A DNA stretch of 44,743 nt from Verrucomicrobiaceae bacterium (GCA_005791535.1 SXWH01000198.1:1-44743); one strand, 5' to 3'; shown: positions 1-9,398, counted from the stretch's first letter. Numbers and translations are program-made. The notes: generated from the letters alone by a model not told the origin.

Positions 1-1
1 C

Positions 2-448
2 GATGTGGCGAAGCGCTTGGAAACGGCACTGCGGAAAGCCGGCTTCCGGACGGCAATGACCCGGAAGGGCGACTACTTTGTCACGCTCGAGGATCGTGCA
101 GCGATGGCAAACCGCTACGGCAGCAACGCGATTTTCGTGAGCATCCACTTCAACGGCGCGCCCAATCCCGACGCTCACGGAATCGAGACCTACTACCACA
201 GCGGGAAAATGAGCGCCGCCCTGGCAAGAAGCATCCATGCGCAGGTTCTTCGCGCCACCGGCGAGGAAGACCGCCGCGTGCGCAGCCGCAGCTTCAGTGT
301 TTTGCGAAACACGAAAATGCCCGCCGTTCTGTGCGAACTGGGATTTCTGACGCATCGGGACGAATCGCGCAGAATCCGGACCTCGGGTTCTCTTCCAACT
401 TTAGATTGCAGCACGTCCCGCAGCCTGTCCAAACTCGCCTCCGAATGA
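2..448 (+). CDS. N-acetylmuramoyl-L-alanine amidase (Amidase_3), 5' partial
   Basis: This is the C-terminal part of a zinc-dependent amidase that cleaves the lactyl-peptide bond of peptidoglycan in the periplasm. The frame is open to the window edge, so the true start and the first zinc motif lie upstream. The visible family signatures are SIHFNGAPN, which holds a metal-ligand histidine, and PAVLCELGFLTHRDE, which holds the catalytic glutamate. After about residue 123 the sequence (RIRTSGSLPTL) stops resembling the family's closing helix. The +1 frame at that point reads RIAQNPDLG, which looks more typical, so a frameshift near position 370 is possible. Against that, the stop TGA overlaps the next gene's ATG (ATGA at 445-448), which suggests a genuine, translationally coupled end. 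The family call is confident; the exact C-terminus is not. Confidence 0.85.
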   Translation, partial: DVAKRLETALRKAGFRTAMTRKGDYFVTLEDRAAMANRYGSNAIFVSIHFNGAPNPDAHGIETYYHSGKMSAALARSIHAQVLRATGEEDRRVRSRSFSVLRNTKMPAVLCELGFLTHRDESRRIRTSGSLPTLDCSTSRSLSKLASE

Positions 449-1278
449 ACCGCCAAACACCCGAATCCCTTTACCTGGATCTTCTGAAGAAAACCCTGTC
501 CTTCGCGCTGTGGCAGGAGCCGCCGCTGCCGATCGAAATCGGCGGTTTCTCGCGCGGCGCGGCAATGCGTTCCTTCACAGCCACGCTCTCGAGGGTGTTT
601 CGTAAATTCAACCTTCAGATCGTGCGCGACCGTCCAATGACCAGCGACGACCGGAACGACGGCAAAATCTGGCCCGGATATGCGCATACGATGATCGGCA
701 TGAAACGCCTGGATAACCTCCAGTTGGCTGTGGAAACTTGCATCAAGGAGGGCATTGAGGGCGATCTCATTGAAACCGGCGTCTGGCGGGGTGGAGCATG
801 CATTCTCATGCGGGCCATTCTGGCCGCGCACGGCGTCACCGACCGCCGCGTTTTTGTCGCCGATTCATTTGAAGGCCTTCCGAAACCGGACGCGAATGTC
901 GCCTCCGATCAAGGCGACCGGCATCACGAGCAGGACTTCCTCGCCGTTTCGCAGGAAACCGTCGCGGAGCATTTCCGGAAGTATGGCCTGCTGGATGAGC
1001 AGGTCGTTTTTCTCAAGGGCTGGTTCAAGGACACGCTGCCAGTCGCGCCGATTCAAAAACTCGCAGTCATGCGGCTCGATGGCGACATGTATGCCTCCAC
1101 GATGGATGCGCTCGTGAGTCTGTATCCGAAGCTTCAAAAGGGCGGCTTCTGCATCATCGACGATTTCGGAGCGGTCCGCGGCTGCCGCGAAGCCGTGGCT
1201 GACTACCGCGCACAACACAAGATCGAGGCACCGATCCACGAGATCGACTGGACCGGCCGCTACTGGCGCAAAGAATAG
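445..1278 (+). CDS. TylF/macrocin O-methyltransferase-like protein
   Basis: This is a SAM-dependent O-methyltransferase of the TylF (macrocin O-methyltransferase) family, 277 residues from the chosen start. Family enzymes methylate sugar hydroxyls of antibiotics or, in many bacteria, unknown sugar or polyketide substrates. Visible motifs are YLDLLKKTL near the N-terminus, the SAM-binding ETGVWRGG (about 110-117), VADSFEGLPKPD (138-149), LRLDGDMY (about 210-216) and the metal-binding IIDDFG (237-242). The ATG at 445 is preferred over upstream codons because it lies in an ATGA overlap with the amidase stop and starts where family members start. No other antibiotic or glycan biosynthesis genes are adjacent, so the substrate cannot be inferred. 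Confidence 0.88.
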   Translation: MNRQTPESLYLDLLKKTLSFALWQEPPLPIEIGGFSRGAAMRSFTATLSRVFRKFNLQIVRDRPMTSDDRNDGKIWPGYAHTMIGMKRLDNLQLAVETCIKEGIEGDLIETGVWRGGACILMRAILAAHGVTDRRVFVADSFEGLPKPDANVASDQGDRHHEQDFLAVSQETVAEHFRKYGLLDEQVVFLKGWFKDTLPVAPIQKLAVMRLDGDMYASTMDALVSLYPKLQKGGFCIIDDFGAVRGCREAVADYRAQHKIEAPIHEIDWTGRYWRKE

Positions 1279-1307
1279 CGATTCCCGTCCGCAACCATGA
1301 CTCACCA

Positions 1308-2798
1308 ATGATTGTCAGCGTTGCAGAGATGAAGGCCGCGGAACGTGCGGCGTTTGCTGACAGCGTGTCCGCCGAGGCACTGATGGATGAGGCCGGCGAA
1401 TTGATGGCGCGCGCGGTTCGGCAGTTTTTCCCAACCCCGGGCGTGTGCGCGGCAGTTTTCGGAAAAGGGAATAACGGCGGCGACGCGCTCGCAGCATCGC
1501 GCCATCTGGCGGCGTGGGGCTGGGACGTGCGGCTCATCCCGGCATTTCCGGAGGGCGACTGGGGGCCGCTCGTAAAGCAAAAGCATCGCGAAGCAAGCGG
1601 GTGCCGCACCGTCGCGCCGGATTCACTCCGCGGAGTTGCGGGCCGCCCGCTCATCGTTCTCGACGGACTGCTCGGAATCGGCGCCGAGGGGCCACTGCGC
1701 GACCCTGTCGCGTCTCTCACCCGCCAAATCAATGCGCTACGTCAGACAGCGGGCGCATGGGTCTTCGCGCTCGATCTTCCCACAGGACTCCACGGCGATA
1801 CGGGTATCGCGGACCCCGCTTGCATCGTGGCGGACACAACTCTCACCGTCGGCTTCGCAAAGCGGGGACTCGTCGCGGACTGTGCGACCAACCACACCGG
1901 ACGCATCGCCGTTCTTCCACTTGCCGAACTAACCCGCCAGGCGTCCACAAACGATGCGGAGGCCGTGACCACGCCCCGCGACCTCGCAGCCGTAATGCCC
2001 CGCCGCCGATTCGATACGCACAAGGGCGACTTCGGGCGAGTGGCGATTGTCGCCGGCTCGGCACCGTTCATGGGCGCGGCGGTGCTTTGTGCTGCCGGTG
2101 CGCTCCGCGCGGGAGCCGGTTTGGTTACGCTGCACGTGCCATCCGGGGTTTCCGCTGCGATTGCCGCAAAACTTCCGCCCGAGATCATGCTCCGCGAGTT
2201 TCGCGGCGCAGACGATGTCCTTTCCACGCGCGCCGATGTCATCGCGGTCGGGCCGGGCATCGGGCGGGACTGCGATGCGGAAATCATCCGTCTCATCACA
2301 GCGGCCACTGTGCCCGCGGTGATCGACGCCGATGCCATCAACGCGCTCGCAGCCAATCCTGATGTGCTCGCCCAAAGCAGCGCGCCGCGCGTGCTCACTC
2401 CGCACCCCGGCGAAATGGCGCGGCTGGATCCGGGCAGCACATCGCGTTGCCGACGTGAGACAGCCGGGGCGTTCACGCATCGCTTTCCATGCACGCTTCT
2501 GCTAAAAGGCGCCCGCACCATCGTCGCGGAAAACGGTCGCGCGCTCAGCTACAACACCACCGGCACGCCCGGCATGGCGAAGGGCGGAAACGGCGACCTT
2601 CTCACCGGAGTGATCGCCGCGCTTCTCGCGCATAAGCTTTCATCCTACGACGCCGCGCGGCTCGGAGTCTGGCTTTGCGGGCGGGCGTCGGAGATCGCGA
2701 TCAGCCACGGCGGCGAAACGGAGGAAACGCTCACACCCTCCCGCGCGCTCGATTTTCTCGGCGCGGCAGTCCGGGATTTACGCGGCGGCTGTTTTTAA
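1308..2798 (+). CDS. nnr: Bifunctional NAD(P)HX epimerase/dehydratase
   Basis: This is a metabolite-repair enzyme of 496 residues that recycles hydrated NADH and NADPH. The N-terminal YjeF_N domain (about 1-210) epimerises R- to S-NAD(P)HX; GKGNNGGDA (52-60) and LDLPTGLHGDTG (155-166) are its nucleotide-binding and active-site signatures. The C-terminal ribokinase-like domain (about 222-490) is the ADP/ATP-dependent dehydratase, shown by KGDFGRVAIVAGS, TPHPGEM (364-370), LLKGARTIVA and NTTGTPGMAKGGNGD (416-430), whose final Asp is the expected catalytic residue. Domain order and length match the fused bacterial form. It lies 29 bases after the methyltransferase on the same strand and converges with the ROK gene, overlapping it by 21 bases at the 3' ends. 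Confidence 0.95.
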   Translation: MIVSVAEMKAAERAAFADSVSAEALMDEAGELMARAVRQFFPTPGVCAAVFGKGNNGGDALAASRHLAAWGWDVRLIPAFPEGDWGPLVKQKHREASGCRTVAPDSLRGVAGRPLIVLDGLLGIGAEGPLRDPVASLTRQINALRQTAGAWVFALDLPTGLHGDTGIADPACIVADTTLTVGFAKRGLVADCATNHTGRIAVLPLAELTRQASTNDAEAVTTPRDLAAVMPRRRFDTHKGDFGRVAIVAGSAPFMGAAVLCAAGALRAGAGLVTLHVPSGVSAAIAAKLPPEIMLREFRGADDVLSTRADVIAVGPGIGRDCDAEIIRLITAATVPAVIDADAINALAANPDVLAQSSAPRVLTPHPGEMARLDPGSTSRCRRETAGAFTHRFPCTLLLKGARTIVAENGRALSYNTTGTPGMAKGGNGDLLTGVIAALLAHKLSSYDAARLGVWLCGRASEIAISHGGETEETLTPSRALDFLGAAVRDLRGGCF

Positions 2799-4163
2799 CT
2801 TCGGCAGACTCGCCGCAGCGACCGCCTGCCCGTGGCGCTTGTCCTTTTCATCCGGCGTGCGGAGCTTGATGCGCTCCGCAAGCGCCGGAAACTCGGCGCG
2901 CAAGACCTCGCCGGCTTTTGCGAGAACAAGGTTACCGCCTTCGCCGCTCGTCACGCGCCCGAGAATCAGGAGCGTGCCGATGTCGTAAAACTCCGCGTAA
3001 TGCGCAATCGCGTAGCCGAAGCAGATTCCGACGCTCTCGTAGATCATACGCGCCCGCAGGTCGCCCGCAACCATCAGCTTCTGAACTTCCACAAGCTGCT
3101 CCGCGAACTTCATGTCCTTCGGAAACGAAAGTCCGGCCAGCGGCGCCAGTCGTGCCACACCCTGCTGGCAGAAGAATTGCACCGCGCACCCGCGGTCGCC
3201 GCTCCATTCATCCACCGGTCCGTCCGCCCGGTAATCGACCGGAGCAAACGCCAGTTCATTCAGCCACGATGTGATCGAACCGTTCTCGGTCACGTAGCCG
3301 GAAGCCACGCTCGTGCCCATGCTCACGCCAAGCACGCGGTTTTCTCCAAAGCTCATCGACGCGGCCAACGCTGTCACTTCGCCGTCGTTCGCGACTTCAA
3401 ACGGGATGCCGTTCCAGTCGCGTTGCAGATCAAAAAAGATGCGCCGGATTCGCTTTTCGAAATCCGCCGGCGAGACGCCGCGAAACAGCGATGCAGCGCG
3501 CACCTCGTTGTTCACGTAAACTCCCGCAGCGCTTCCACCGATTGCGTCCACGCGTGGCAGATGCGCTGCGGCGCGCTTCAGTGTGTCCGCGATGCCGTCG
3601 TAGTGATACTGCGGGTCGCTTTGGAAATACGGATCCCACGTGATCTCCTCGGAAAAAACGACACGGCCATCAAGCACCGCGGCGCACTTCCGATCCGAAC
3701 CGCCGAGATCAAAGCCGATGCGGCATCCATCCAGATTCCGGCCGAGCGGAACGGCGGACTCACGCGATTGTGGAACAGCCTCCAGCGGGCGCGCCTCGAT
3801 GGAAAACGCGCCGTAGATTTTCGCGGAAAATTCCGCATCAAAAGCCCGGGCGCCACCCACGGCATACATCGCCTGCAAGGAAGCGGTGACTTCCGGCGCT
3901 CCGCCGATAATCACGCGCGAAGCACCACGTGACCAAAGCAGGAACTTCAAGAGCCGCTCGACATAACGCAGCGTGAGCTCCGCATTTGATGCCGAGTGCG
4001 GCAGCGTGGCGTAATCGAACCGCGATACCGTGCCGTCCGGCCGCTCAAGCGCGATGGCGAGCGGCACGGTCGCACCGAGTTCACGATAGGCACGATTCCA
4101 CAACACCGCGTGCGAAACGGCGGCATCGAGAGGCGGCTGGATGAGCGGACGGGTATTCAACAT
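2778..4163 (-). CDS. ROK-like sugar kinase family protein
   Basis: This 461-residue protein has an actin/hexokinase ATPase fold of ROK type. An N-terminal section of about 147 residues has no motif I recognise. The phosphate-binding FDLGGSDRK follows (about 151-159), then a VANDGEV segment (about 257-263) where ROK kinases carry the catalytic Asp, and GVSMGTSVASGY (279-290) as the second phosphate loop. The usual ROK zinc cluster is absent; the corresponding region reads GCAVQFFCQQGVARL. The long N-terminal part and lost zinc motif place it in a divergent ROK subgroup, so sugar kinase is likely but the substrate is unknown. The gene lies 51 bases downstream of the enolase-superfamily gene on the same strand, so the two may be co-transcribed and act on related sugar acids or sugars (inference). 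Confidence 0.75.
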   Translation of the reverse strand: MLNTRPLIQPPLDAAVSHAVLWNRAYRELGATVPLAIALERPDGTVSRFDYATLPHSASNAELTLRYVERLLKFLLWSRGASRVIIGGAPEVTASLQAMYAVGGARAFDAEFSAKIYGAFSIEARPLEAVPQSRESAVPLGRNLDGCRIGFDLGGSDRKCAAVLDGRVVFSEEITWDPYFQSDPQYHYDGIADTLKRAAAHLPRVDAIGGSAAGVYVNNEVRAASLFRGVSPADFEKRIRRIFFDLQRDWNGIPFEVANDGEVTALAASMSFGENRVLGVSMGTSVASGYVTENGSITSWLNELAFAPVDYRADGPVDEWSGDRGCAVQFFCQQGVARLAPLAGLSFPKDMKFAEQLVEVQKLMVAGDLRARMIYESVGICFGYAIAHYAEFYDIGTLLILGRVTSGEGGNLVLAKAGEVLRAEFPALAERIKLRTPDEKDKRHGQAVAAASLPKLKTAAA

Positions 4164-4214
4164 ATCGGACGCGTATCCTTTATCCCGCGATCATGGCGAG
4201 CGGAAACTGCGTGC

Positions 4215-5576
4215 TCATTCCAGCCGCCGACCGATCTCGGCGACACGGTATCCGAAGCCAGTTGGCCCAAGTGTGGAAAGGTCAAGAACTCCGCCGCGAC
4301 GACGGTAAAGGCCCGGATGAATGCGGGCCTCGGGCGCGCTTGCTTCGGGGTAAAACTGCATCGCGTTGCTTTCCACGCCCATGATCGTCCCGGCGTGTGC
4401 GGCGAGCAACACGTGAGGGATTTGCGCAAGCATTGGGTTCGTGAGGTCCTGAACCATGAGTTGCATCCCATTCGCCCGCGCCCAGCACAGGCTGAGCAGC
4501 GCGCCGGTGAGCGTTTTGCAGGTTTTCAACGCTACGCCCGTCCAGCCCAGTTCGCGGCCAAGCCGGACAAAACGCCAGTCGTGCGCGCTTTCATCAAGAA
4601 AGAGCGGCTTCCTCGAACTCACGCTGCGGACATCGATCCGGTTCGCCTCAAGATCATACGGGAACGGCTGCTCGATATACAAAGTGCGGCGGTGAATCTC
4701 CGGATGCTCGGCGGAGAGCCGGTCGAGGATTTCGCAGACGTAGACCGGGTCGGTGACGGTGCAATTGAAGTCCGCAGTGAGATGGTGACATCCCTCTTCC
4801 ATCGCGATCGTGCCGACGCGAACGATGCGTTCGTAGTCCCATTCCGAATCGGTTCCGCGGAGCTTGATTTTCAGACAGTCGAGGCCGTCGGCGCGAATCC
4901 AGTCGCGCAGCAAAACCGGGTATCCATCATCCGGCTCAGAGCCCGTCAAATCGGAGGGCTCCAGAGGATCGAGACCGCCGACCAGATGCCACACGGGAAG
5001 GCGCGTCTGTCGCGGCTGAAGATAATCCGCGGGAGTCTGCCCTGCGAAATACGAATCCCCGTCGAGAAAATGCGCGAGATCCCGCGAAAGAAAATCCCGC
5101 CCGAGTGTTTCAAACACGGGTCGCCGCAGCAACGTCGCGAAGGCATCGAACACGGCGATATCGAGCAGCGAGTGGCAAACCAGCGCAGCGAGATGCGGCA
5201 TCGGCTCGCTCCACGCCGAATTGTGCACGGCTAGAAGCGTGTGCAGGCGGTGACGCTGGAAATCATCACCGAGCTCCATCGGATGACCGCATGCGGAAAA
5301 GGTCGCCACCTCCGCCGCCAGCGTTCTCGTAAAGTCGCAAAGACGCTTTTCCCGCTCTTCCCATGTAAGCGACGACGGCCAGACCCACGCCACGCTGAGC
5401 GGAGTCTCACCCCATCCTTCCGCAGTCCGGCCTGCGCGATCCTGAACGCGAACCCGCGCACGCGCGCACACGGCACGCGTAACGGTTTGCGCTCCGAACT
5501 TCAGCGGCATGCGCGTCGCGACCGGAATGAATGTCAGCTCCGTTTCTAAAACGCGGACATCACTCGGTTTGGACAT
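4215..5576 (-). CDS. Enolase-superfamily enzyme (mandelate racemase/muconate lactonizing type)
   Basis: This 453-residue protein belongs to the mandelate racemase/muconate lactonizing branch of the enolase superfamily, which abstracts a proton alpha to a carboxylate using divalent metal. The barrel motifs are in order: KIK (236-238, catalytic lysine pair), TADF (Asp269, metal), IEQPF (Glu302, metal), LFLDES (Asp328, metal) and LKTCKT (Lys351/Lys354, where the MLE subgroup has its second catalytic lysine). The N-terminal capping domain (about 1-150) is present. The substrate cannot be read from sequence; a dehydratase or epimerase acting on sugar acids or dipeptides is possible. It follows the acidic orphan gene by 11 bases and precedes the ROK-like kinase by 51 bases. 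Confidence 0.85.
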   Translation of the reverse strand: MSKPSDVRVLETELTFIPVATRMPLKFGAQTVTRAVCARARVRVQDRAGRTAEGWGETPLSVAWVWPSSLTWEEREKRLCDFTRTLAAEVATFSACGHPMELGDDFQRHRLHTLLAVHNSAWSEPMPHLAALVCHSLLDIAVFDAFATLLRRPVFETLGRDFLSRDLAHFLDGDSYFAGQTPADYLQPRQTRLPVWHLVGGLDPLEPSDLTGSEPDDGYPVLLRDWIRADGLDCLKIKLRGTDSEWDYERIVRVGTIAMEEGCHHLTADFNCTVTDPVYVCEILDRLSAEHPEIHRRTLYIEQPFPYDLEANRIDVRSVSSRKPLFLDESAHDWRFVRLGRELGWTGVALKTCKTLTGALLSLCWARANGMQLMVQDLTNPMLAQIPHVLLAAHAGTIMGVESNAMQFYPEASAPEARIHPGLYRRRGGVLDLSTLGPTGFGYRVAEIGRRLE

Positions 5577-5587
5577 GGTCGACTGCG

Positions 5588-7603
5588 TCAGTCTTTTTTG
5601 GAATCCGCAGCGGGATCGCCGGAGGCATCGCCATTCGCATCAGCAGAATCGGACGACTCGGCGGATTCGTGTGAGTCAGCTTCAGCAGCCTCAACGGACT
5701 CGTCCTCGTCTCCTTCTGCGACGGCATCTTCCTCATCGTCGTCGTCCAGATTCTCCGGCTCGGGTTCCGGGATGGCGTCGAGTTCCTCGTCGTCCTCATC
5801 CTCTTCCTCCTCCTCGATGACCGGGGTCGGCGGCGGCGGGAGAATCTCCGGCGGCGGCGGCGGGAGCTCGGCCTTTGGCGTCAGGCCGATGCCTTCCGCG
5901 ATGAGCACTCCGAAGACGCGGCGGATGATGCTGCGATGATGCTGCTTCACGACGAGGTCCGGCTCCTGGTTTTGATTCTCCAGAGCGAGGTAATCGGCCC
6001 AGTCGTCGCTGAGTTTCATCGCGAGCAAAGTGCGGAGTTGCGTGACGGCGTCGGGCTCCTGCCCATCGGGTCCCGGAGCCATGCTGGCCGCGCGCATTTC
6101 ACTGTCGGACGTGAGTTCTGCAATACGCGCCTCTTGGTCAGCGACGCGGGCTTCAAGCTGGATGATGAGCCTCTTCAGTTCATCGGTGCTGAGGTTTGCC
6201 TCCTCGACGGAGAGAATTGCACGATCCGACGAACGCCGGCGCCCGCCGCCTTCCTCCGCGCGGCGGAGACGCGACTGCGCGGCGCTGAGATCATTACGAA
6301 GTTGCGAGACGTATTTGTCGATCCCGCGAAGGGCTTCGGTGAGGTTGAAATGCGCGGGACCGCTCGAACGTTCCTGCTCGCGCGATACATAAGCGGGCCG
6401 TTCTTTCGGCTTCTCGGGAGCTTTCTCGCGGTCGCGACCGCGTCCGCGGTCACGTCCACGACCGCGACGATCGTCCTCACGCTCAGCCGGCTGTTCGCCT
6501 TCAGCAGGGCCTGATTCACGGGCCTGATTGCGTGCGGCACGCTGCGCGTCGAGCCATGCGTTGATTTCCTTCGTAGCTGCGGCGACGGCATCCGGGTCAC
6601 CAGCCTCGGCTGCGAGCTTCAACTTTTCCTCCAGTTCCTTCGGCAGCGGAGGTTGCGTCTCGGCATCGGCCGAATCATCGTCCTGCGCAGGCGCACGTTC
6701 TCCCCGCGCCGGTCCGCGCTCTTCCTTCAGCGCGGCTGCAATCACTTCGGGAAGGACCGGGCAATCGCGGCGAAGCGCGGTCTGCCACTTGCCGTTCCAG
6801 CGACCCACGTTCTTGGCAACCATCTCCTGAAGCCCCGCGGCCAGAGCCCCGAGCCGCGAACTGCCGTAGCGGAGAATGCTAAGCTGAGTAATCGGCGGGT
6901 TGTTGACGTTGAAAACCGAGAAAACCAGCGCAGAGACGATGGCCACGGATTCCTGCTCGTCGAGAGACTCAAGCGGAAGCTGGAGCACCCACGGCTTTCC
7001 GCGCCCGATGAATACGTTGCCGATCAATTTCGACTGGTCGGGCGTGAGCGCGCCGATCTCGGGATTCACCATTCCCTTGCAGACTGACGCAGCGATTTTC
7101 ACTGCCACCGGAAGGTCGAGCCGCATCAAAGCACGCGATACACTGAGCCGCAAACGTGCGCCCTGAACGCCGTCCATTTTTTCCAGCCCGTCGAGCAGGA
7201 ACGGACGAGCCTCCGGGACGAGCTTCGGCCATGCCTGCTCAATGGCACGCACCGCCAGAATCCACGGCAGCTTCGGCATCGCATCGACTGCGCCGAGAAA
7301 TGCCTCGCCGCCCGCGAGGAGCGCGTCGCGCATCAGGTTTGTCGCGCGCTCCTCGGCCGCATCGGAGAGACGGCCCTTCGCCGCGGCTTCTGTGAGTTCG
7401 ACGAGCGAGCGCTCATCGGGCTCGGCATCGGCCTGCGGCCCGGCGGCGTTTGCGCCGGCGTTTTCCGCGGTCGCCGCGACCGCAGAAGTTGCGTTTTCAA
7501 GTTCGGTACCGCGCGCCTGAGCCCCGCCATCCGCGGTATTCTCAGTTGCCGGTTTGTTATTGGATGCCCCCTCGGTCCGGGGCTCGTTCGTTTCGTCAGA
7601 CAT
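5588..7603 (-). CDS. Unrecognised RG-rich, coiled-coil protein with acidic C-terminal tail
   Basis: I do not recognise this 671-residue protein. It starts with a polar, disordered stretch (1-60), followed by a helical Leu/Ala-rich domain (about 65-295). A basic GRGRDRGRGRDRE tract lies at 381-393, a predicted coiled coil (about 420-500) contains LIIQLEARVADQEARIAEL, a short folded segment covers 515-575, a polyproline run sits near 581-592, and a very acidic Glu/Asp tail (about 597-645) ends the protein. There is no signal peptide or membrane segment, so it is probably cytoplasmic. The RG tract could bind nucleic acid and the acidic tail could bind basic proteins, but both are inference from composition. 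It lies 70 bases after the ABC exporter and 11 bases before the enolase-like gene. Confidence 0.8.
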   Translation of the reverse strand: MSDETNEPRTEGASNNKPATENTADGGAQARGTELENATSAVAATAENAGANAAGPQADAEPDERSLVELTEAAAKGRLSDAAEERATNLMRDALLAGGEAFLGAVDAMPKLPWILAVRAIEQAWPKLVPEARPFLLDGLEKMDGVQGARLRLSVSRALMRLDLPVAVKIAASVCKGMVNPEIGALTPDQSKLIGNVFIGRGKPWVLQLPLESLDEQESVAIVSALVFSVFNVNNPPITQLSILRYGSSRLGALAAGLQEMVAKNVGRWNGKWQTALRRDCPVLPEVIAAALKEERGPARGERAPAQDDDSADAETQPPLPKELEEKLKLAAEAGDPDAVAAATKEINAWLDAQRAARNQARESGPAEGEQPAEREDDRRGRGRDRGRGRDREKAPEKPKERPAYVSREQERSSGPAHFNLTEALRGIDKYVSQLRNDLSAAQSRLRRAEEGGGRRRSSDRAILSVEEANLSTDELKRLIIQLEARVADQEARIAELTSDSEMRAASMAPGPDGQEPDAVTQLRTLLAMKLSDDWADYLALENQNQEPDLVVKQHHRSIIRRVFGVLIAEGIGLTPKAELPPPPPEILPPPPTPVIEEEEEDEDDEELDAIPEPEPENLDDDDEEDAVAEGDEDESVEAAEADSHESAESSDSADANGDASGDPAADSKKD

Positions 7604-7673
7604 GATTTTTTATGTATAGGGGCGGGTATCAATGGCCCGCTTTCTCTAGCTTGCGAGGAAATTCCTCCGGAAC

Positions 7674-9398
7674 CTACCTGTCCGCGTCGAGGAAACTGCC
7701 GGCACAAAGCCGCGCATACACCCCGCCGAGGGCCAGCAAATCCTCGTGGCGCCCCCGTTCGACTATGCGGCCGCGCTCCAGAACAAGAATTTGATCCGCA
7801 TGCCGCACGGTGCTCAGCCGGTGCGCGATCACAAAGCATGTGCGCTTCTGCATCAGCCGGTCGAGCGCCTGCTGGATGAGGCGCTCCGTCTGCGTATCCA
7901 CCGAGGCCGTCGCCTCATCGAGCACGAGAATCGGCGGATCCTTCAGCAATGCACGCGCGATGGAGACGCGCTGCTTTTCACCCACGCTCAGTTTCACACC
8001 GCGCTCACCGACGACCGTATCCAGACCGCTCGGCAGGCGTTCCACAAAGACCGCTGCGTTCGCATCGCGGAGGGCCTGCCACATCTGGTCATCGGTCGCC
8101 TCCGCAAAACCGAGCCGGAGATTGTCGCGAACCGTTCCGTTAAAAAGAAAGCTCTCCTGCGTCACCATGCCCACCGCAGCCCGCAGCGCCGCACGCGGCA
8201 AATCGCGAATGGGCGCGCCGTCCACGCGAATCTCGCCGTCGTCATACTCGTAAAAGCGCGTAATCAAGTTCACCAGAGTGCTCTTCCCCGCACCGGTCGG
8301 CCCCACAAGCGCCACGGTCTCGCCCGGCTTTGCGCGAAGCGTGATATGCCGCAGCGTGGGGCGATCCTCGTCGTAGGAGAACGACACATCGGAAAACTCC
8401 ACGTCGCCCTTCACGGAAACCGCAGGTGCGTGCTCCATTGGATCGGGCTCAGGCTTTTCGTCCAGAATCTCGAACACCCTCTCACCCGCCGCCCGGCCAC
8501 TCTGAATGAGCTGATTCAGCGAGTGCAGCTTGCCGATTGGCTCATAGAGCAGCCCGGTGAGAAAAAGCAGCCCGGCAAGCTGCCCGTGAGTCATATTCCC
8601 GACGAGCACCTCCTGCCCGCCAAATCCAAGCATCAACACACCACCGACAGCACCGAGGAACGACATCGACGGACTGTACATCGCCCAGACCTTCATGATT
8701 TTCAGCGCCGCATCCCGAAGCGCTCCGCTGACACCGTTGAATCGCTCGTGCTCTTCATTCTCGCGGGTGAACGTCTTGATCTGGCGGATGCCCGCGAGAT
8801 TGTCGTGCAGCAATGCGTTCATCGCGGACGAAGCCTTGCGCTGCACCCGGTAGCGCTTCGGCGCGGTGAGCGTGTACGCGAGCGCACCAGCGACGAGAAA
8901 TGGAATCGGCAGCAGCGAGAGCCACGCGAGTTTTGCATTCGCCATGAAAAGAAACGCGAGGGCCACAGCAATTTGCAGAACAGCCACGACTCCCTGTTCA
9001 ATTCCATCGATGAGCATGCGCTCGACAGCCGTCACATCCTCCAGCAACCGCGTCATGATGTCGCCCGTCGCGCGGTCATCGAACCACTTCAGCGGAAGCC
9101 GCTGGATATGACCGTAGAGGTCGCTGCGGAGATCGAAGATGACTTTCTGCTCAAACGTGTTGTTTAGAATGACGCGCAGCGCATTGAAACCATCGCGCCC
9201 GAAATACGCGGCCGCCGCAACTCCCACGAATGCCCACAAGCGGTCGCCACGGCCGGCGATGATGTCGTCCATCACCAGTTGCGTCACCTTTGGAAAAACG
9301 AATGCGAGCAACGTGGAAAGAATGGCGCAAAACATCGTTCCCGCTGCCATTCCCGGATACCGTCGCAAGTACGCAAAAACGCGGAAGACCACCCTCAT
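7674..9398 (-). CDS. ABC transporter, fused membrane and ATPase domains (MsbA/MdlB type)
   Basis: This is a half-transporter of 574 residues that should work as a homodimeric exporter in the inner membrane. The N-terminal part (about 1-310) holds the six-helix type I exporter membrane domain. The nucleotide-binding domain shows Walker A GPTGAGKS (366-373), a Q-loop in TQESFLF, the ABC signature in the variant form LSVGEKQ (470-476) instead of LSGGQ, Walker B ILVLDEA (490-496), the D-loop SVD and the switch histidine in AHRLS. Length and architecture match MsbA-like lipid or multidrug exporters. The substrate is undetermined; LPS/lipid A or lipophilic compounds are plausible. It starts a minus-strand run that continues through 2778 and is divergent from the secreted-protein gene at 9528. 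Confidence 0.93.
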   Translation of the reverse strand: MRVVFRVFAYLRRYPGMAAGTMFCAILSTLLAFVFPKVTQLVMDDIIAGRGDRLWAFVGVAAAAYFGRDGFNALRVILNNTFEQKVIFDLRSDLYGHIQRLPLKWFDDRATGDIMTRLLEDVTAVERMLIDGIEQGVVAVLQIAVALAFLFMANAKLAWLSLLPIPFLVAGALAYTLTAPKRYRVQRKASSAMNALLHDNLAGIRQIKTFTRENEEHERFNGVSGALRDAALKIMKVWAMYSPSMSFLGAVGGVLMLGFGGQEVLVGNMTHGQLAGLLFLTGLLYEPIGKLHSLNQLIQSGRAAGERVFEILDEKPEPDPMEHAPAVSVKGDVEFSDVSFSYDEDRPTLRHITLRAKPGETVALVGPTGAGKSTLVNLITRFYEYDDGEIRVDGAPIRDLPRAALRAAVGMVTQESFLFNGTVRDNLRLGFAEATDDQMWQALRDANAAVFVERLPSGLDTVVGERGVKLSVGEKQRVSIARALLKDPPILVLDEATASVDTQTERLIQQALDRLMQKRTCFVIAHRLSTVRHADQILVLERGRIVERGRHEDLLALGGVYARLCAGSFLDADR

